A stretch of 14,499 nucleotides of DNA from Bacteriovoracaceae bacterium UBA2394 (GTDB lineage: Bacteria > Bdellovibrionota > UBA2394): contig DDSI01000072.1 in assembly GCA_002343335.1 (NCBI GenBank), positions 5,060 through 19,558 of the forward strand, read 5' to 3'. Below, in pieces: positions 1 to 7,316 of the stretch (its first letter is position 1; every line of letters begins with the position of its first letter). The position numbers and the translations under genes are program-made. Below the pieces are notes generated by a model. That model had not been told where the DNA came from, ran no database searches, and was given only the letters and a program-made list of their open reading frames with translations.

Positions 1-855
1 GGGCCCTATCGCGAAAGTTTTGGCGAATATCTTCGGCGCCATCGCGAAGCTTCTGGTAAAACAGTGGAGCAAATTGCGAGAACAACTCGAATTTCTAAGC
101 GATATCTGCAAGCTTTTGAAGACAATGACACGGCCCATCTTCCGGAGGACGTGTTCGCTCGTGGATTTTTACGATCCTACTCGGGTGAAATCGGAATGGA
201 TGTGGATGAATGCGTTGCTCGCTACGATCGTTTTCGTCGATCCACCATGCCCACGCAGATTCGAGATGTGAAGAGTTCGCGTTCTTCACCATGGGGTGGA
301 GTAGGAGAGTTGGGAGATTCGCCGGTAAAAATGCCAAAGGGTCTCATGAATTTATTTTGGCTCGGCTTTGTGGTCGTCGCTCTTATCGTGGGTACTTTAG
401 CAATTTTGCGATTCATGCCCATAGGATCGAATGACAATGCGAGCTCCCAAGTGGCCGAGGAGAATGGAAACGAAGCAGGTTCTCTTTCGGGCGAAGACTC
501 CCCGGCGGATTCGGCGCCAACGACTGCGCCATCCCCATCGCCCTCTGCGGCCGCGCAACCTTCCGCGGCTCCCAGCGTGGCCATGCCGACACCGACTCCC
601 ATTCGTCCTTCTGTTCTGGCGATTACAGCCAAGAAGGATGCCAAAATTACAGTGCGCTTAGATGAAAATGCACTTCAAGATCTGGAGTTAAAACAGGGCG
701 ACACTCAAACGTTGAACGTTTTTCGAGAAATTGAAATTCGAACCAGTGATAAATCGGCTTTTTCTATGAAGTATAATGGTAAGCCACTCGAAGTATCGGG
801 CCCGGTGGTCCGACTTTTTAATCTCTATCTTTATCAAAAGAAATCAAACCCCTAG
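1..855 (+). CDS. rodZ: RodZ-like cytoskeletal/cell-shape protein, 5' end outside window
   Basis: Membrane protein of the RodZ family, which links the MreB cytoskeleton to the elongation machinery and helps set rod shape. The frame is open from base 1, so the start lies upstream of the window; a GTG at 64 would cut the helix-turn-helix and is not the true start. In order, counting from codon 1: a HTH_25-type DNA-binding-like fold at about residues 5-80 (FGEYLRRHREASG, then TRISKRYLQAFE and LPEDVFARGFLRSY, all typical of the family); one membrane segment at about 118-140 (LFWLGFVVVALIVGTLAIL); a Pro/Ala/Ser-rich periplasmic linker at about 152-208; and a C-terminal DUF4115-like beta domain ending with YNGKPLEVSGPVVR. 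This matches RodZ topology: cytoplasmic N-terminus, periplasmic C-terminus. recO follows after 6 bp, so the two are probably co-transcribed. The family call is firm; the cell-shape role here is by homology. Confidence 0.88.
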   Translation, partial: GPYRESFGEYLRRHREASGKTVEQIARTTRISKRYLQAFEDNDTAHLPEDVFARGFLRSYSGEIGMDVDECVARYDRFRRSTMPTQIRDVKSSRSSPWGGVGELGDSPVKMPKGLMNLFWLGFVVVALIVGTLAILRFMPIGSNDNASSQVAEENGNEAGSLSGEDSPADSAPTTAPSPSPSAAAQPSAAPSVAMPTPTPIRPSVLAITAKKDAKITVRLDENALQDLELKQGDTQTLNVFREIEIRTSDKSAFSMKYNGKPLEVSGPVVRLFNLYLYQKKSNP

Positions 856-861
856 GAAATC

Positions 862-1581
862 ATGCGCGCATTCGTTCTCAAGAAAGTAGCCTTCGCAGAA
901 AGCGATTGGATTGTTCAGTTTCTTTTAGAGAATGGAGAAAAGCGATCTGGTTTTGCAGCGGGAGGACGAGCATCTCGTCGGCGCTTTCCTCATCAATTTC
1001 ATCCTGCAGGTATTTACGAGATCGAGTGGGCTCAGCCTTCGGCAAGTTCCGATAAGCTCGTCCGTCTTCATCGATGTGAGTTAAAAACATATTCCTCCGA
1101 GTTGTGCGAGCCCCTTCACTTGCTGACTTTATGGGTGATGTTGCTGGAATGGGTCTCGGTAGACGACACCTCCACTCCTGCTATTTTTTCGGAACTTCTC
1201 CAGTTTTATGAACAACCTCGCTTGGAGCGAGCGATTCAGTTCTTTATCGGTCAGATTCGATCTCATGGACTTTCTCCTCAATTGAATGAGTGCCTTGTTT
1301 GCTCTCAACCAGTCACCCAACATCCGCGATTCTCCGCTCAGCACGGAGGACTTACGCATAAAACTTGTGATGGGGATGCTTTGGTACTGACGAGCTCTGC
1401 TTGGAATGCGCTTCGGAATTTTTCCGAAGGCGAGGAGGTTTTATTAGATGCGACTCTTCAACTCAGCGATCTGCTTGCCTTTGCTCGATATCTTCAAACT
1501 CAATTGGGAAGAGAACTAAAGTCCACTCGATTCATGAATGAGACCTTCGGTCCCCAAGAAATCCCTCAATTCTCGAGCTAA
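862..1581 (+). CDS. recO: DNA repair protein RecO
   Basis: RecO works with RecR (and RecF) to load RecA onto SSB-coated single-stranded DNA in recombinational gap repair. The 239-residue length is normal for the family. The N-terminal part (about 1-75) fits the OB-fold, opening with MRAFVLKKVAFAESDWIVQF; the middle is helical; a zinc-finger segment follows with C144-x2-C147 and H166-x2-C169 around GGLTHKTC. Family members usually have four Cys there, so the third ligand appears to be His. The end, with ELKSTRFMNE, matches the usual RecO C-terminus. The ATG at 862 follows the rodZ stop by 6 bp with AGGAA before it, suggesting translational coupling. Its last 66 bp run antisense to the 3' end of the convergent peptidase gene, leaving no room for an intergenic terminator. 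Sequence identity to well-studied RecO proteins looks low, but the domain pattern is convincing. Confidence 0.85.
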   Translation: MRAFVLKKVAFAESDWIVQFLLENGEKRSGFAAGGRASRRRFPHQFHPAGIYEIEWAQPSASSDKLVRLHRCELKTYSSELCEPLHLLTLWVMLLEWVSVDDTSTPAIFSELLQFYEQPRLERAIQFFIGQIRSHGLSPQLNECLVCSQPVTQHPRFSAQHGGLTHKTCDGDALVLTSSAWNALRNFSEGEEVLLDATLQLSDLLAFARYLQTQLGRELKSTRFMNETFGPQEIPQFSS

Positions 1582-2973
1582 GCCAGTCTCTTTCGGAGCA
1601 AAGGCGTCGGCAATCGCGGCAATTAAATCTGAATTCACCAACATTTTCTTTGCGGGTCCCGCGTTTTTTCCATGAAATGATCTCTCTAAAAATGGCGCAG
1701 CCCTTTCCGCAAATTCCTCCAAATCACCACTGTCGATCGGAATCGCAGGACGATTATACGCTAGCATTCCTGCTCCTGCGGCCCTTTCTGGAGAATCAGC
1801 AATCTCCGCATAATACTTTGACAGCGCCGCAAACCGGGCGGGCGAGGAGTCTAAAAGAGCTTCTAAACGTAAGGCTTCTTCATAGGCACGGGACTCCTTG
1901 GATATTCCTGCACGTTCCAACTCCGATTGTCGCACTAACTGCGAAGAAAGGTTTTGAAACTCCGCTGAATAAAAGAGTTCTCGAACGGCATTCTCAGTAG
2001 GGAGGCTTGCGGATTGATCCTTTATAAACTTCGCAAAGAGTCCCGCCCTAAGGGCATTCACCATCCCGTGACCGGTGATTCGGTCGTAGCCCGGTTCTCC
2101 AAGATCGAGGGCTGTTACAAAAAGAATTTCATTCAATATTTGCGATCTTTGAGTGGGAAGAAGATTTCGGAGATTAGCCAGCACGCCCGTCACCATCGGG
2201 GCTCCGAAACTCGTTCCAGATCGCCGCTCAATGGCGCCGTTTTCTTCAGAGAGTGCGATCAATTCGGAAGGGGCGACCAAGTCGACCACTTCGCCATAGT
2301 TAGAAGCTTCCCAGATCAAACTATTTCGATCGATGCCTCCGACGATCACACAATGAGGAAAATCGCCATAGATGGACGAATTTCCAAGCTCAAAGGACTC
2401 ATTTCCTGCAGCAAGGACGCAAGAAATATCCTTCGCCGCCAAAGTATCATTCAACTTTTTTCGTGTCTCTGCGAGGCGGGAAATGCCGTGGCTCATATGC
2501 AAAATATGAAGGGGCTCGGGATAGTCTTCGATACCTTGAATGGCGCGCTGAAAGGTAACCTCTGCGATGAGGGGATGGCGAAAGAAGATATCGAGATCGA
2601 TCAACGAGGCGGCCTGGGAAATAGAGTAGGGGCGATCTTCATCGGCATTCCCAATTATATTGGCCACGTAGGACCCATGTTCAGGGTGGTAGAGTTGAGC
2701 GTCGAGATTGACCCAGTATGGAATTTGGCGTCCTTCCACTTCCATGGTTTCAAAGAGAGGCTTCGCTTTTGGAAGTTCTTCGGGCTTTGGGGCCATGAGA
2801 GAGATTTTGGACAAGTTTCGATCTCTAATTCCTCCGTCACTGACGACGACCGTCACAGGCTTTGGACTAAGAGCGGACTGGAGCATGTGCTTGCTCAGAT
2901 CGGCTCCGATCCACTCTTGTCCCCAATAGACTGAATTCAGCAATGCAAAGGCATATATATAGACAGGTCCCAA
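1516..2973 (-). CDS. Subtilisin-like (S8 family) serine peptidase
   Basis: Probable membrane-anchored or exported serine endopeptidase of 485 residues. The S8 catalytic set is visible in order: Asp46 in VVVSDGGI, His99 in HGSYVANIIG, the oxyanion Asn191 in AAGNES and the nucleophile Ser255 in GTSFGAPMVTG. The start is TTG: no in-frame ATG exists before the Asp box, and GGAGG lies 6 bases upstream. The first 18 residues (GPVYIYAFALLNSVYWG) are hydrophobic and could be a signal or anchor, though no basic residue precedes them. Only about 40 residues precede the Asp box, so the usual I9 inhibitory propeptide is missing. The Asp box reads D-G-G instead of D-T/S-G. About 180 residues after the catalytic domain form a mostly charged, helix-rich tail I cannot assign. 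The gene is convergent with recO (66-bp overlap) and divergent from glyS. Substrate unknown. Confidence 0.85.
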   Translation of the reverse strand: MGPVYIYAFALLNSVYWGQEWIGADLSKHMLQSALSPKPVTVVVSDGGIRDRNLSKISLMAPKPEELPKAKPLFETMEVEGRQIPYWVNLDAQLYHPEHGSYVANIIGNADEDRPYSISQAASLIDLDIFFRHPLIAEVTFQRAIQGIEDYPEPLHILHMSHGISRLAETRKKLNDTLAAKDISCVLAAGNESFELGNSSIYGDFPHCVIVGGIDRNSLIWEASNYGEVVDLVAPSELIALSEENGAIERRSGTSFGAPMVTGVLANLRNLLPTQRSQILNEILFVTALDLGEPGYDRITGHGMVNALRAGLFAKFIKDQSASLPTENAVRELFYSAEFQNLSSQLVRQSELERAGISKESRAYEEALRLEALLDSSPARFAALSKYYAEIADSPERAAGAGMLAYNRPAIPIDSGDLEEFAERAAPFLERSFHGKNAGPAKKMLVNSDLIAAIADAFAPKETGLARELRDFLGTEGLIHESSGL

Positions 2974-2977
2974 AATT

Positions 2978-2984
2978 CCCCTCC
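2978..2984 (-). promoter_or_regulatory. Ribosome binding site fixing the TTG start of the peptidase
   Basis: On the minus strand GGAGGGG lies just before TTG at 2973, with 6 bases between GGAGG and the start codon. The reading frame stays open further upstream, to 3018, but has no ATG or GTG there. The site therefore supports the TTG start. Confidence 0.6.
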
Positions 2985-3052
2985 ATCTCCCTAGATAAAA
3001 GAGGTTAACGCAGCGCGGCTAGAGAGGCCAAGTTGAATTCAAAGGGCACCCC

Positions 3053-3077
3053 AAAATCCATTCATCTTATGGATTTT
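3053..3077. repeat. Perfect 9-bp inverted repeat upstream of glyS
   Basis: AAAATCCAT (3053-3061) is exactly complementary to ATGGATTTT (3069-3077), with a 7-base spacer. It can act as a two-fold operator for a dimeric regulator, or form an A/T-rich hairpin in the glyS leader if transcription starts upstream. A role as terminator is less likely because no run of T follows directly. The pairing is seen in the sequence; the function is inference. Confidence 0.6.
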
Positions 3078-3122
3078 ATTGATGATTGGCCGTGGACTAA
3101 CATCTTCAAAAAATGCGAAAAG

Positions 3123-4490
3123 ATGAAATCGCCCATGGCAGTGCAGAATATCATCTCGTCGTCGGAAAAAATGCAGAAGGTGGTCTCGCTCTGTAAGCGA
3201 AGGGGATTTATCTATCCCTCCTCCGAAGTCTATGGAGGGCTTAACTCCTGTTATGACTATGGACCTCTCGGCTACGAATTAAAAAACAATCTCAAACAAA
3301 ACTGGATGAATTGGATGACTCGAGAACACGAGTCCATTGAGCCGCTCGATACCAGCATCCTCATGCATCCAAAGATTTGGGAGGCGTCGGGACACGTTGC
3401 TAATTTCACAGATCCCTTAGTCGACTGCAAAACCTGTAAAGCTCGATTTCGTGCGGACCAATTGGACACCGCGGCTTGCGGGCAACGTCCTTCAAAGCAT
3501 CCGAACGAGTGCGGCGGCGAGCTTACGGAGCCACGACTATTCAACTTGATGTTCAAAACATTTATGGGACCGGTGGAGGAAGGTTCATCGGTGGTTTATC
3601 TGCGTCCCGAAACGGCGCAGGGGATCTATGTCAATTTTTTGAATGTGATGACGACCTCGCGACAAAAGCTTCCTTTCGGTATCGCTCAAATTGGAAAAGC
3701 ATTTCGAAACGAAATTACGCCTGGAAATTTTACCTTTCGAACTCGCGAGTTCGAACAAATGGAGATGCAATATTTCGTGAAGCCTGGAACGGACATGGAA
3801 TCGTTCGAATACTGGAAAGAGCGTCGTATGCAGTGGCATTATTCGATAGGATTGACCAAAGAGCGTCTCCGCTATCATCAGCATAGCGCGAAGGAGCTCG
3901 CGCACTATGCGAAGGCGGCCTTTGATATCCAGTATGAGTTTCCCTTTGGATGGCAAGAAATTGAGGGCATTCATCATCGCTCGGATTTCGATCTTAAGCA
4001 GCACGAGCAATTCTCAGGTAAGAAACTTCAAGTCTTCGATGAAGCGTCGAAGTCCTCCTTTGTCCCTTACATTATCGAAACTTCAGTAGGGTGCGATCGA
4101 GTTCTCCTCACCTTGTTAGTGGATGCCTATGATGAAGAGGCCTCTACAGGGGGGGGAGCGGAAGAAGAGGGACCTCGAGTCGTTTTGCGATTTGCACCTC
4201 ACCTCGCTCCGATGAAAATTGCCATTTTGCCGCTCATGAAAAAGGAAGGTTTGCCAGAGCGCGCAGATAAAATTTATCAGGCACTGAAGAAGAGATATCG
4301 AATTTATTACGATGAGAGTGGGAGTATTGGAAAGCGATACCGTAGAGCGGATGAGGCAGGAGTGCCGTTTGCTCTGACCGTCGATATGGAGCCAGGATCG
4401 GTAACGATTCGACAGCGAGATTCCATGAAACAAGATCGTGTGTCTGAAACGGAGCTTGAGAGCTATTTTGAAAAAGCTTTCCAGCTCTAA
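3123..4490 (+). CDS. glyS: Glycyl-tRNA synthetase, single-chain alpha2 type
   Basis: Class II synthetase that joins glycine to tRNA-Gly, working as a homodimer in the cytoplasm. With the ATG at 3123 it has 455 residues. Visible marks are the N-terminal KVVSLCKRRGFIYPSSEVYG; the family sequence RPETAQGIYVNF; motif 2 with FRNEITPGNFTFRTREFEQ (about 194-212); motif 3 with ETSVGCDRVLLTLLVDAY (about 319-336); and an anticodon-binding domain at about 350-455 with GSIGKRYRRADEAGVPFALT. An insertion near residues 100-135 has four Cys (CKTC, ACG, ECGG) that may bind zinc. The start is uncertain: TTG 3033, ATG 3123, ATG 3135 and ATG 3171 are all in frame. Homologs usually have only a few residues before the VSLCKRRG block, which favours 3123, 3135 or 3171, but none has a strong ribosome site. 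ppdK starts 28 bp after the stop. Confidence 0.93.
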   Translation: MKSPMAVQNIISSSEKMQKVVSLCKRRGFIYPSSEVYGGLNSCYDYGPLGYELKNNLKQNWMNWMTREHESIEPLDTSILMHPKIWEASGHVANFTDPLVDCKTCKARFRADQLDTAACGQRPSKHPNECGGELTEPRLFNLMFKTFMGPVEEGSSVVYLRPETAQGIYVNFLNVMTTSRQKLPFGIAQIGKAFRNEITPGNFTFRTREFEQMEMQYFVKPGTDMESFEYWKERRMQWHYSIGLTKERLRYHQHSAKELAHYAKAAFDIQYEFPFGWQEIEGIHHRSDFDLKQHEQFSGKKLQVFDEASKSSFVPYIIETSVGCDRVLLTLLVDAYDEEASTGGGAEEEGPRVVLRFAPHLAPMKIAILPLMKKEGLPERADKIYQALKKRYRIYYDESGSIGKRYRRADEAGVPFALTVDMEPGSVTIRQRDSMKQDRVSETELESYFEKAFQL

Positions 4491-4518
4491 AGCGAACTGA
4501 CTTTAGGGGAGTTGAGTC

Positions 4519-7290
4519 ATGACATCGAGGAAGGCTACAAAAAAATTCGTGAAGAGAATTTCAAAGTCCAAGGTGAATAGAGCGGTCGTTCCTCTTGTGG
4601 GACGCAATAAGGCCGACTCCGTTTCTACGATCGGCTACCTCTGCCGAGGGGTAGTGAATGCCGTCTCGCTAAGAGGGGCGATGGACGATCTTAAGGAAAG
4701 ACTGGGCGGAAAAGGAGCCGGTCTAGTTGCTCTCGCAAAACTCTCTGTGCCCGTTCCACCAGCGTTTAATCTTTCAACCGATCTCTGTCAGGAGTATTTG
4801 CTCCATCATCGGCTGCCTAAAATCGTGTGGGATAAGACTCAGCTCGCGGTTGGAGGTTTAGAAAATAATTTAAAGCGAAAATTTGGATCGGAATCGAATC
4901 CTCTTCTTGTTTCTGTGCGAAGTGGGGCGCGGGTTTCCATGCCCGGTATGATGGATACGATCTTGAACTTAGGACTCAACACTCACACGGTTGAATGTCT
5001 TGCCCGTACGCAGCCTGACAATGCGAGATTTTGGTGGGATTGTTATCGACGTTTGATTCACATGTTTTCTTCCGTCGTCCTAGGTGTGGAAGATCGTACC
5101 TTTGAATCTATTCTGACGGATCTTCGTCGTCGGGAAATGGTGAAGAGTGATTCCGAACTTTCGGCTTCGGCGCTTCGAGATTGTTGTCTCAGTTATCTGC
5201 GAGCGGTGAGCGAAGAGAATCGCACCTTTCCCCAAGATCCTTGGGAGCAGCTAAGACTCGCCATTGAAGCAGTGTTTCGATCCTGGAACACAGATCGTGC
5301 GATTCATTATCGAAAACTCAATCGTATTTCCGACGATTGGGGCACAGCCGTTACGGTGCAGACGATGGTGTTTGGAAATCTAAATGATCGCTCGGGGACC
5401 GGTGTCGTCTTCACGAGAAATCCATCGACGGGTGTCAAAGAGATCTATGGAGAGTATCTTTTAAATGCTCAAGGCGAAGACGTCGTTGCAGGCATACGGA
5501 CGCCACATCCCATCAAAGACATGAAGGGCGATTTGCCGAAAGCCTATGCTCAACTCGTGAAGATCCTGACGAAGTTAGAACAGCACTTCTTAGATGCTCA
5601 GGACGTCGAATTCACGATTGAAAATGAAAAGCTCTACATCTTGCAAACGCGCACTGCGAAGAGATCGGCCGCCGCTGCCATAGAGCATGCGAGCCAATTC
5701 GTTCGCGAAAAAAAGGTGACTACGAAGCAAGCCATTCAGCGCATTGGCTACGAACAAGTAAAACAACTTTTGCATCCTTCGCTAAAACCTACAGCGGAAA
5801 CTCCACTCGTCCGAGGACTTCCTGCAAGCCCGGGAGCTTGCTCGGGTCGCATAGCGTTTGATCCTGCAACGGCGCTTCAATATTCTCGCGCGCAGCAAAA
5901 GGTGATCTTGGTCCGAAGGGAAACTTCTCCTGAAGACATCATGGGGATGGCTGTATCGGAGGGCATTCTGACCTCGACGGGGGGAATGACATCTCATGCG
6001 GCCGTTGTGGGTCGAGGGATGGGTAAGACTTGCGTTGTGGGTTGCTCCGATCTGGTCGTGGATGAAGCGCACCGCATGGCTGAAGCGCAGGGAAAAGTAC
6101 TTCGAGAAGGCGACTTCATCACGCTTAACGGTACGACAGGAGACGTGTATCTGGGTGAGCTTCCCACTGAGCCCGTCAAGTGGGGGAAGACTGCGCAAAA
6201 CTTTTTTGAGTGGGCAGATAAAATAGCGACGTTGCCGGTTCTTGCGAATGCTGACACTCCCGATCAGGCCGCACTTGCTTTGGAATTAGGAGCGCAGGGT
6301 ATCGGTCTCTGTCGCACCGAGCATATGTTCTTTGATCGTGAGCGAATACAACGTTTTCGTCTCATGATTCTTTCCGAATCGGGGAAGGATCTTTTCCAGC
6401 TCGCCGACGCGTTAAAGGATTATCAACGAAAGGACTTCGTAGAAATTCTGAAGGCGATGGATGGATTTCCCGTTACCGTAAGGCTTTTGGATCCTCCGCT
6501 TCACGAATTTTTGCCGAAAATTGAGGACCACGACGAAGTCGCCACCTTGGCAACAGAGTTAAAGACCTCGATCACTAAATTGGAATCGCGCATTCGTCAG
6601 CTCCATGAAACCAATCCGATGTTGGGACATCGGGGTTGCCGGCTAGGGATGACCTTTCCTGAAATTTACGACATGCAAATTCGAGCCCTCGCCGAATCTC
6701 TAGGTGAGCGTTTGCTTGAGGGGGGCAAGCCAATGCTGAAGATCATGATCCCTCTCATCATGTCGGCGGCGGAATTGCAGTTGCTCTTAAAGCGTTTGAA
6801 GGCCGTGTTTAATGAGACAGTGGCTCTTAAGTTTTCCAGTCATCCGAAGGTGATGAAATCGATCGCGAAATCTCTGCGCTGGGGAACGATGATCGAGCTG
6901 CCGAGTGCGTGCGCGATTGCCGCTGAGCTTGCACCTCATTTAGATTTCTTTTCTTTTGGAACGAATGATCTCACTCAGACGGGCTTAGGAATTTCTCGAG
7001 ATGACGGCGGAAAATTTGTTCCGGTCTACGTGGAAAAAGGAATTTTCAAACGGGATCCCTTTGAGACCTTAGAAGTGAAGTCGATAGGACGCCTCATTGA
7101 ATGGGCCGTAAAAGAGGGACGCCAAGCAAACAAGTCTTTAGAAATCGGAGTTTGTGGGGAGCATGGCGGCGATCCTGAGAGCATTGAATTCTTTCGAGAG
7201 CTCAATTTTGACACCATTTCCTGTTCGCCCTTTCGGGTTCCTATGGCCCGTTTAGCGGCTGCCAAAGCGGAATTGAAGCTGGAGAAATGA
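4519..7290 (+). CDS. ppdK: Pyruvate, phosphate dikinase
   Basis: Interconverts pyruvate + ATP + phosphate and PEP + AMP + pyrophosphate; it can serve gluconeogenesis or PPi-linked glycolysis. The ATG has AGGGGAG 7 bases upstream. Of 923 residues, the ATP-grasp part covers about 55-395 (LGGKGAG; VSVRSGARVSMPGMMDTILNLG; DDWGTAVTVQTMVFGN; LQTRTAKR). The swivelling phosphohistidine domain has GGMTSHAAVV with His493 as phosphocarrier, next to the Thr-Ser that regulatory proteins modify in other species. The PEP/pyruvate barrel at about 570-923 has GIGLCRTEHMFF, NPMLGHRGCRLG, FSFGTNDLTQ and CSPFRVP with catalytic Cys902. All key motifs are intact. It is longer than the usual size of about 875 residues because of a basic N-terminal extension (ten Lys/Arg in the first 29 residues) before the standard LGGKGA block. 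It lies between glyS and a lipoprotein gene in a tight operon. A PDRP-type regulator is not in the window. Confidence 0.95.
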   Translation: MTSRKATKKFVKRISKSKVNRAVVPLVGRNKADSVSTIGYLCRGVVNAVSLRGAMDDLKERLGGKGAGLVALAKLSVPVPPAFNLSTDLCQEYLLHHRLPKIVWDKTQLAVGGLENNLKRKFGSESNPLLVSVRSGARVSMPGMMDTILNLGLNTHTVECLARTQPDNARFWWDCYRRLIHMFSSVVLGVEDRTFESILTDLRRREMVKSDSELSASALRDCCLSYLRAVSEENRTFPQDPWEQLRLAIEAVFRSWNTDRAIHYRKLNRISDDWGTAVTVQTMVFGNLNDRSGTGVVFTRNPSTGVKEIYGEYLLNAQGEDVVAGIRTPHPIKDMKGDLPKAYAQLVKILTKLEQHFLDAQDVEFTIENEKLYILQTRTAKRSAAAAIEHASQFVREKKVTTKQAIQRIGYEQVKQLLHPSLKPTAETPLVRGLPASPGACSGRIAFDPATALQYSRAQQKVILVRRETSPEDIMGMAVSEGILTSTGGMTSHAAVVGRGMGKTCVVGCSDLVVDEAHRMAEAQGKVLREGDFITLNGTTGDVYLGELPTEPVKWGKTAQNFFEWADKIATLPVLANADTPDQAALALELGAQGIGLCRTEHMFFDRERIQRFRLMILSESGKDLFQLADALKDYQRKDFVEILKAMDGFPVTVRLLDPPLHEFLPKIEDHDEVATLATELKTSITKLESRIRQLHETNPMLGHRGCRLGMTFPEIYDMQIRALAESLGERLLEGGKPMLKIMIPLIMSAAELQLLLKRLKAVFNETVALKFSSHPKVMKSIAKSLRWGTMIELPSACAIAAELAPHLDFFSFGTNDLTQTGLGISRDDGGKFVPVYVEKGIFKRDPFETLEVKSIGRLIEWAVKEGRQANKSLEIGVCGEHGGDPESIEFFRELNFDTISCSPFRVPMARLAAAKAELKLEK

Positions 7291-7316
7291 CTCCAGACAT
7301 GAGATAGGAAGAATCA

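Larger units (their letters stand above)
2974..3122. promoter_or_regulatory. Divergent control region between the peptidase gene and glyS
   Basis: This stretch separates two divergent start regions and must hold promoters for the peptidase and for the glyS-to-smc operon. I found no pair of -35/-10 boxes close enough to consensus to place a promoter with confidence; TAACAT at 3098-3103 is a possible but weak -10 element. The main structure is the inverted repeat at 3053-3077. A TTG at 3033, preceded by AGAGAGG, could be an earlier glyS start that would make part of this region coding. Confidence 0.45.

Noticed and set aside
222..644. A 140-codon minus-strand frame opposite rodZ
   Set aside because: Its Gly/Ala/Glu-rich sequence is the complement of the Pro/Ala/Ser linker of rodZ.
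2014..2934. A 306-codon open frame on the plus strand opposite the peptidase gene
   Set aside because: It is fully antisense to a gene with clear S8 motifs, has no recognisable domain and reads as a mirror of that gene's codon bias. No ribosome site was seen for it.
2974..3122. T-box type leader upstream of glyS
   Set aside because: No T-box-like sequence (TGGNACCGCG) or antiterminator/terminator pair is present, and T-boxes are rare in Gram-negative bacteria.
5827..5847. Hairpin-like GC-rich inverted sequence in ppdK
   Set aside because: The arms pair only with a bulge, and the bases encode the conserved PASPGACSG segment of the swivel domain, which explains the composition.
5782..6257. 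Overlapping minus-strand open frames of 87 and 138 codons inside ppdK
   Set aside because: They lie opposite the conserved phosphohistidine region of ppdK, with composition typical of shadow frames (rich in Arg, Ser, Cys) and no domain.
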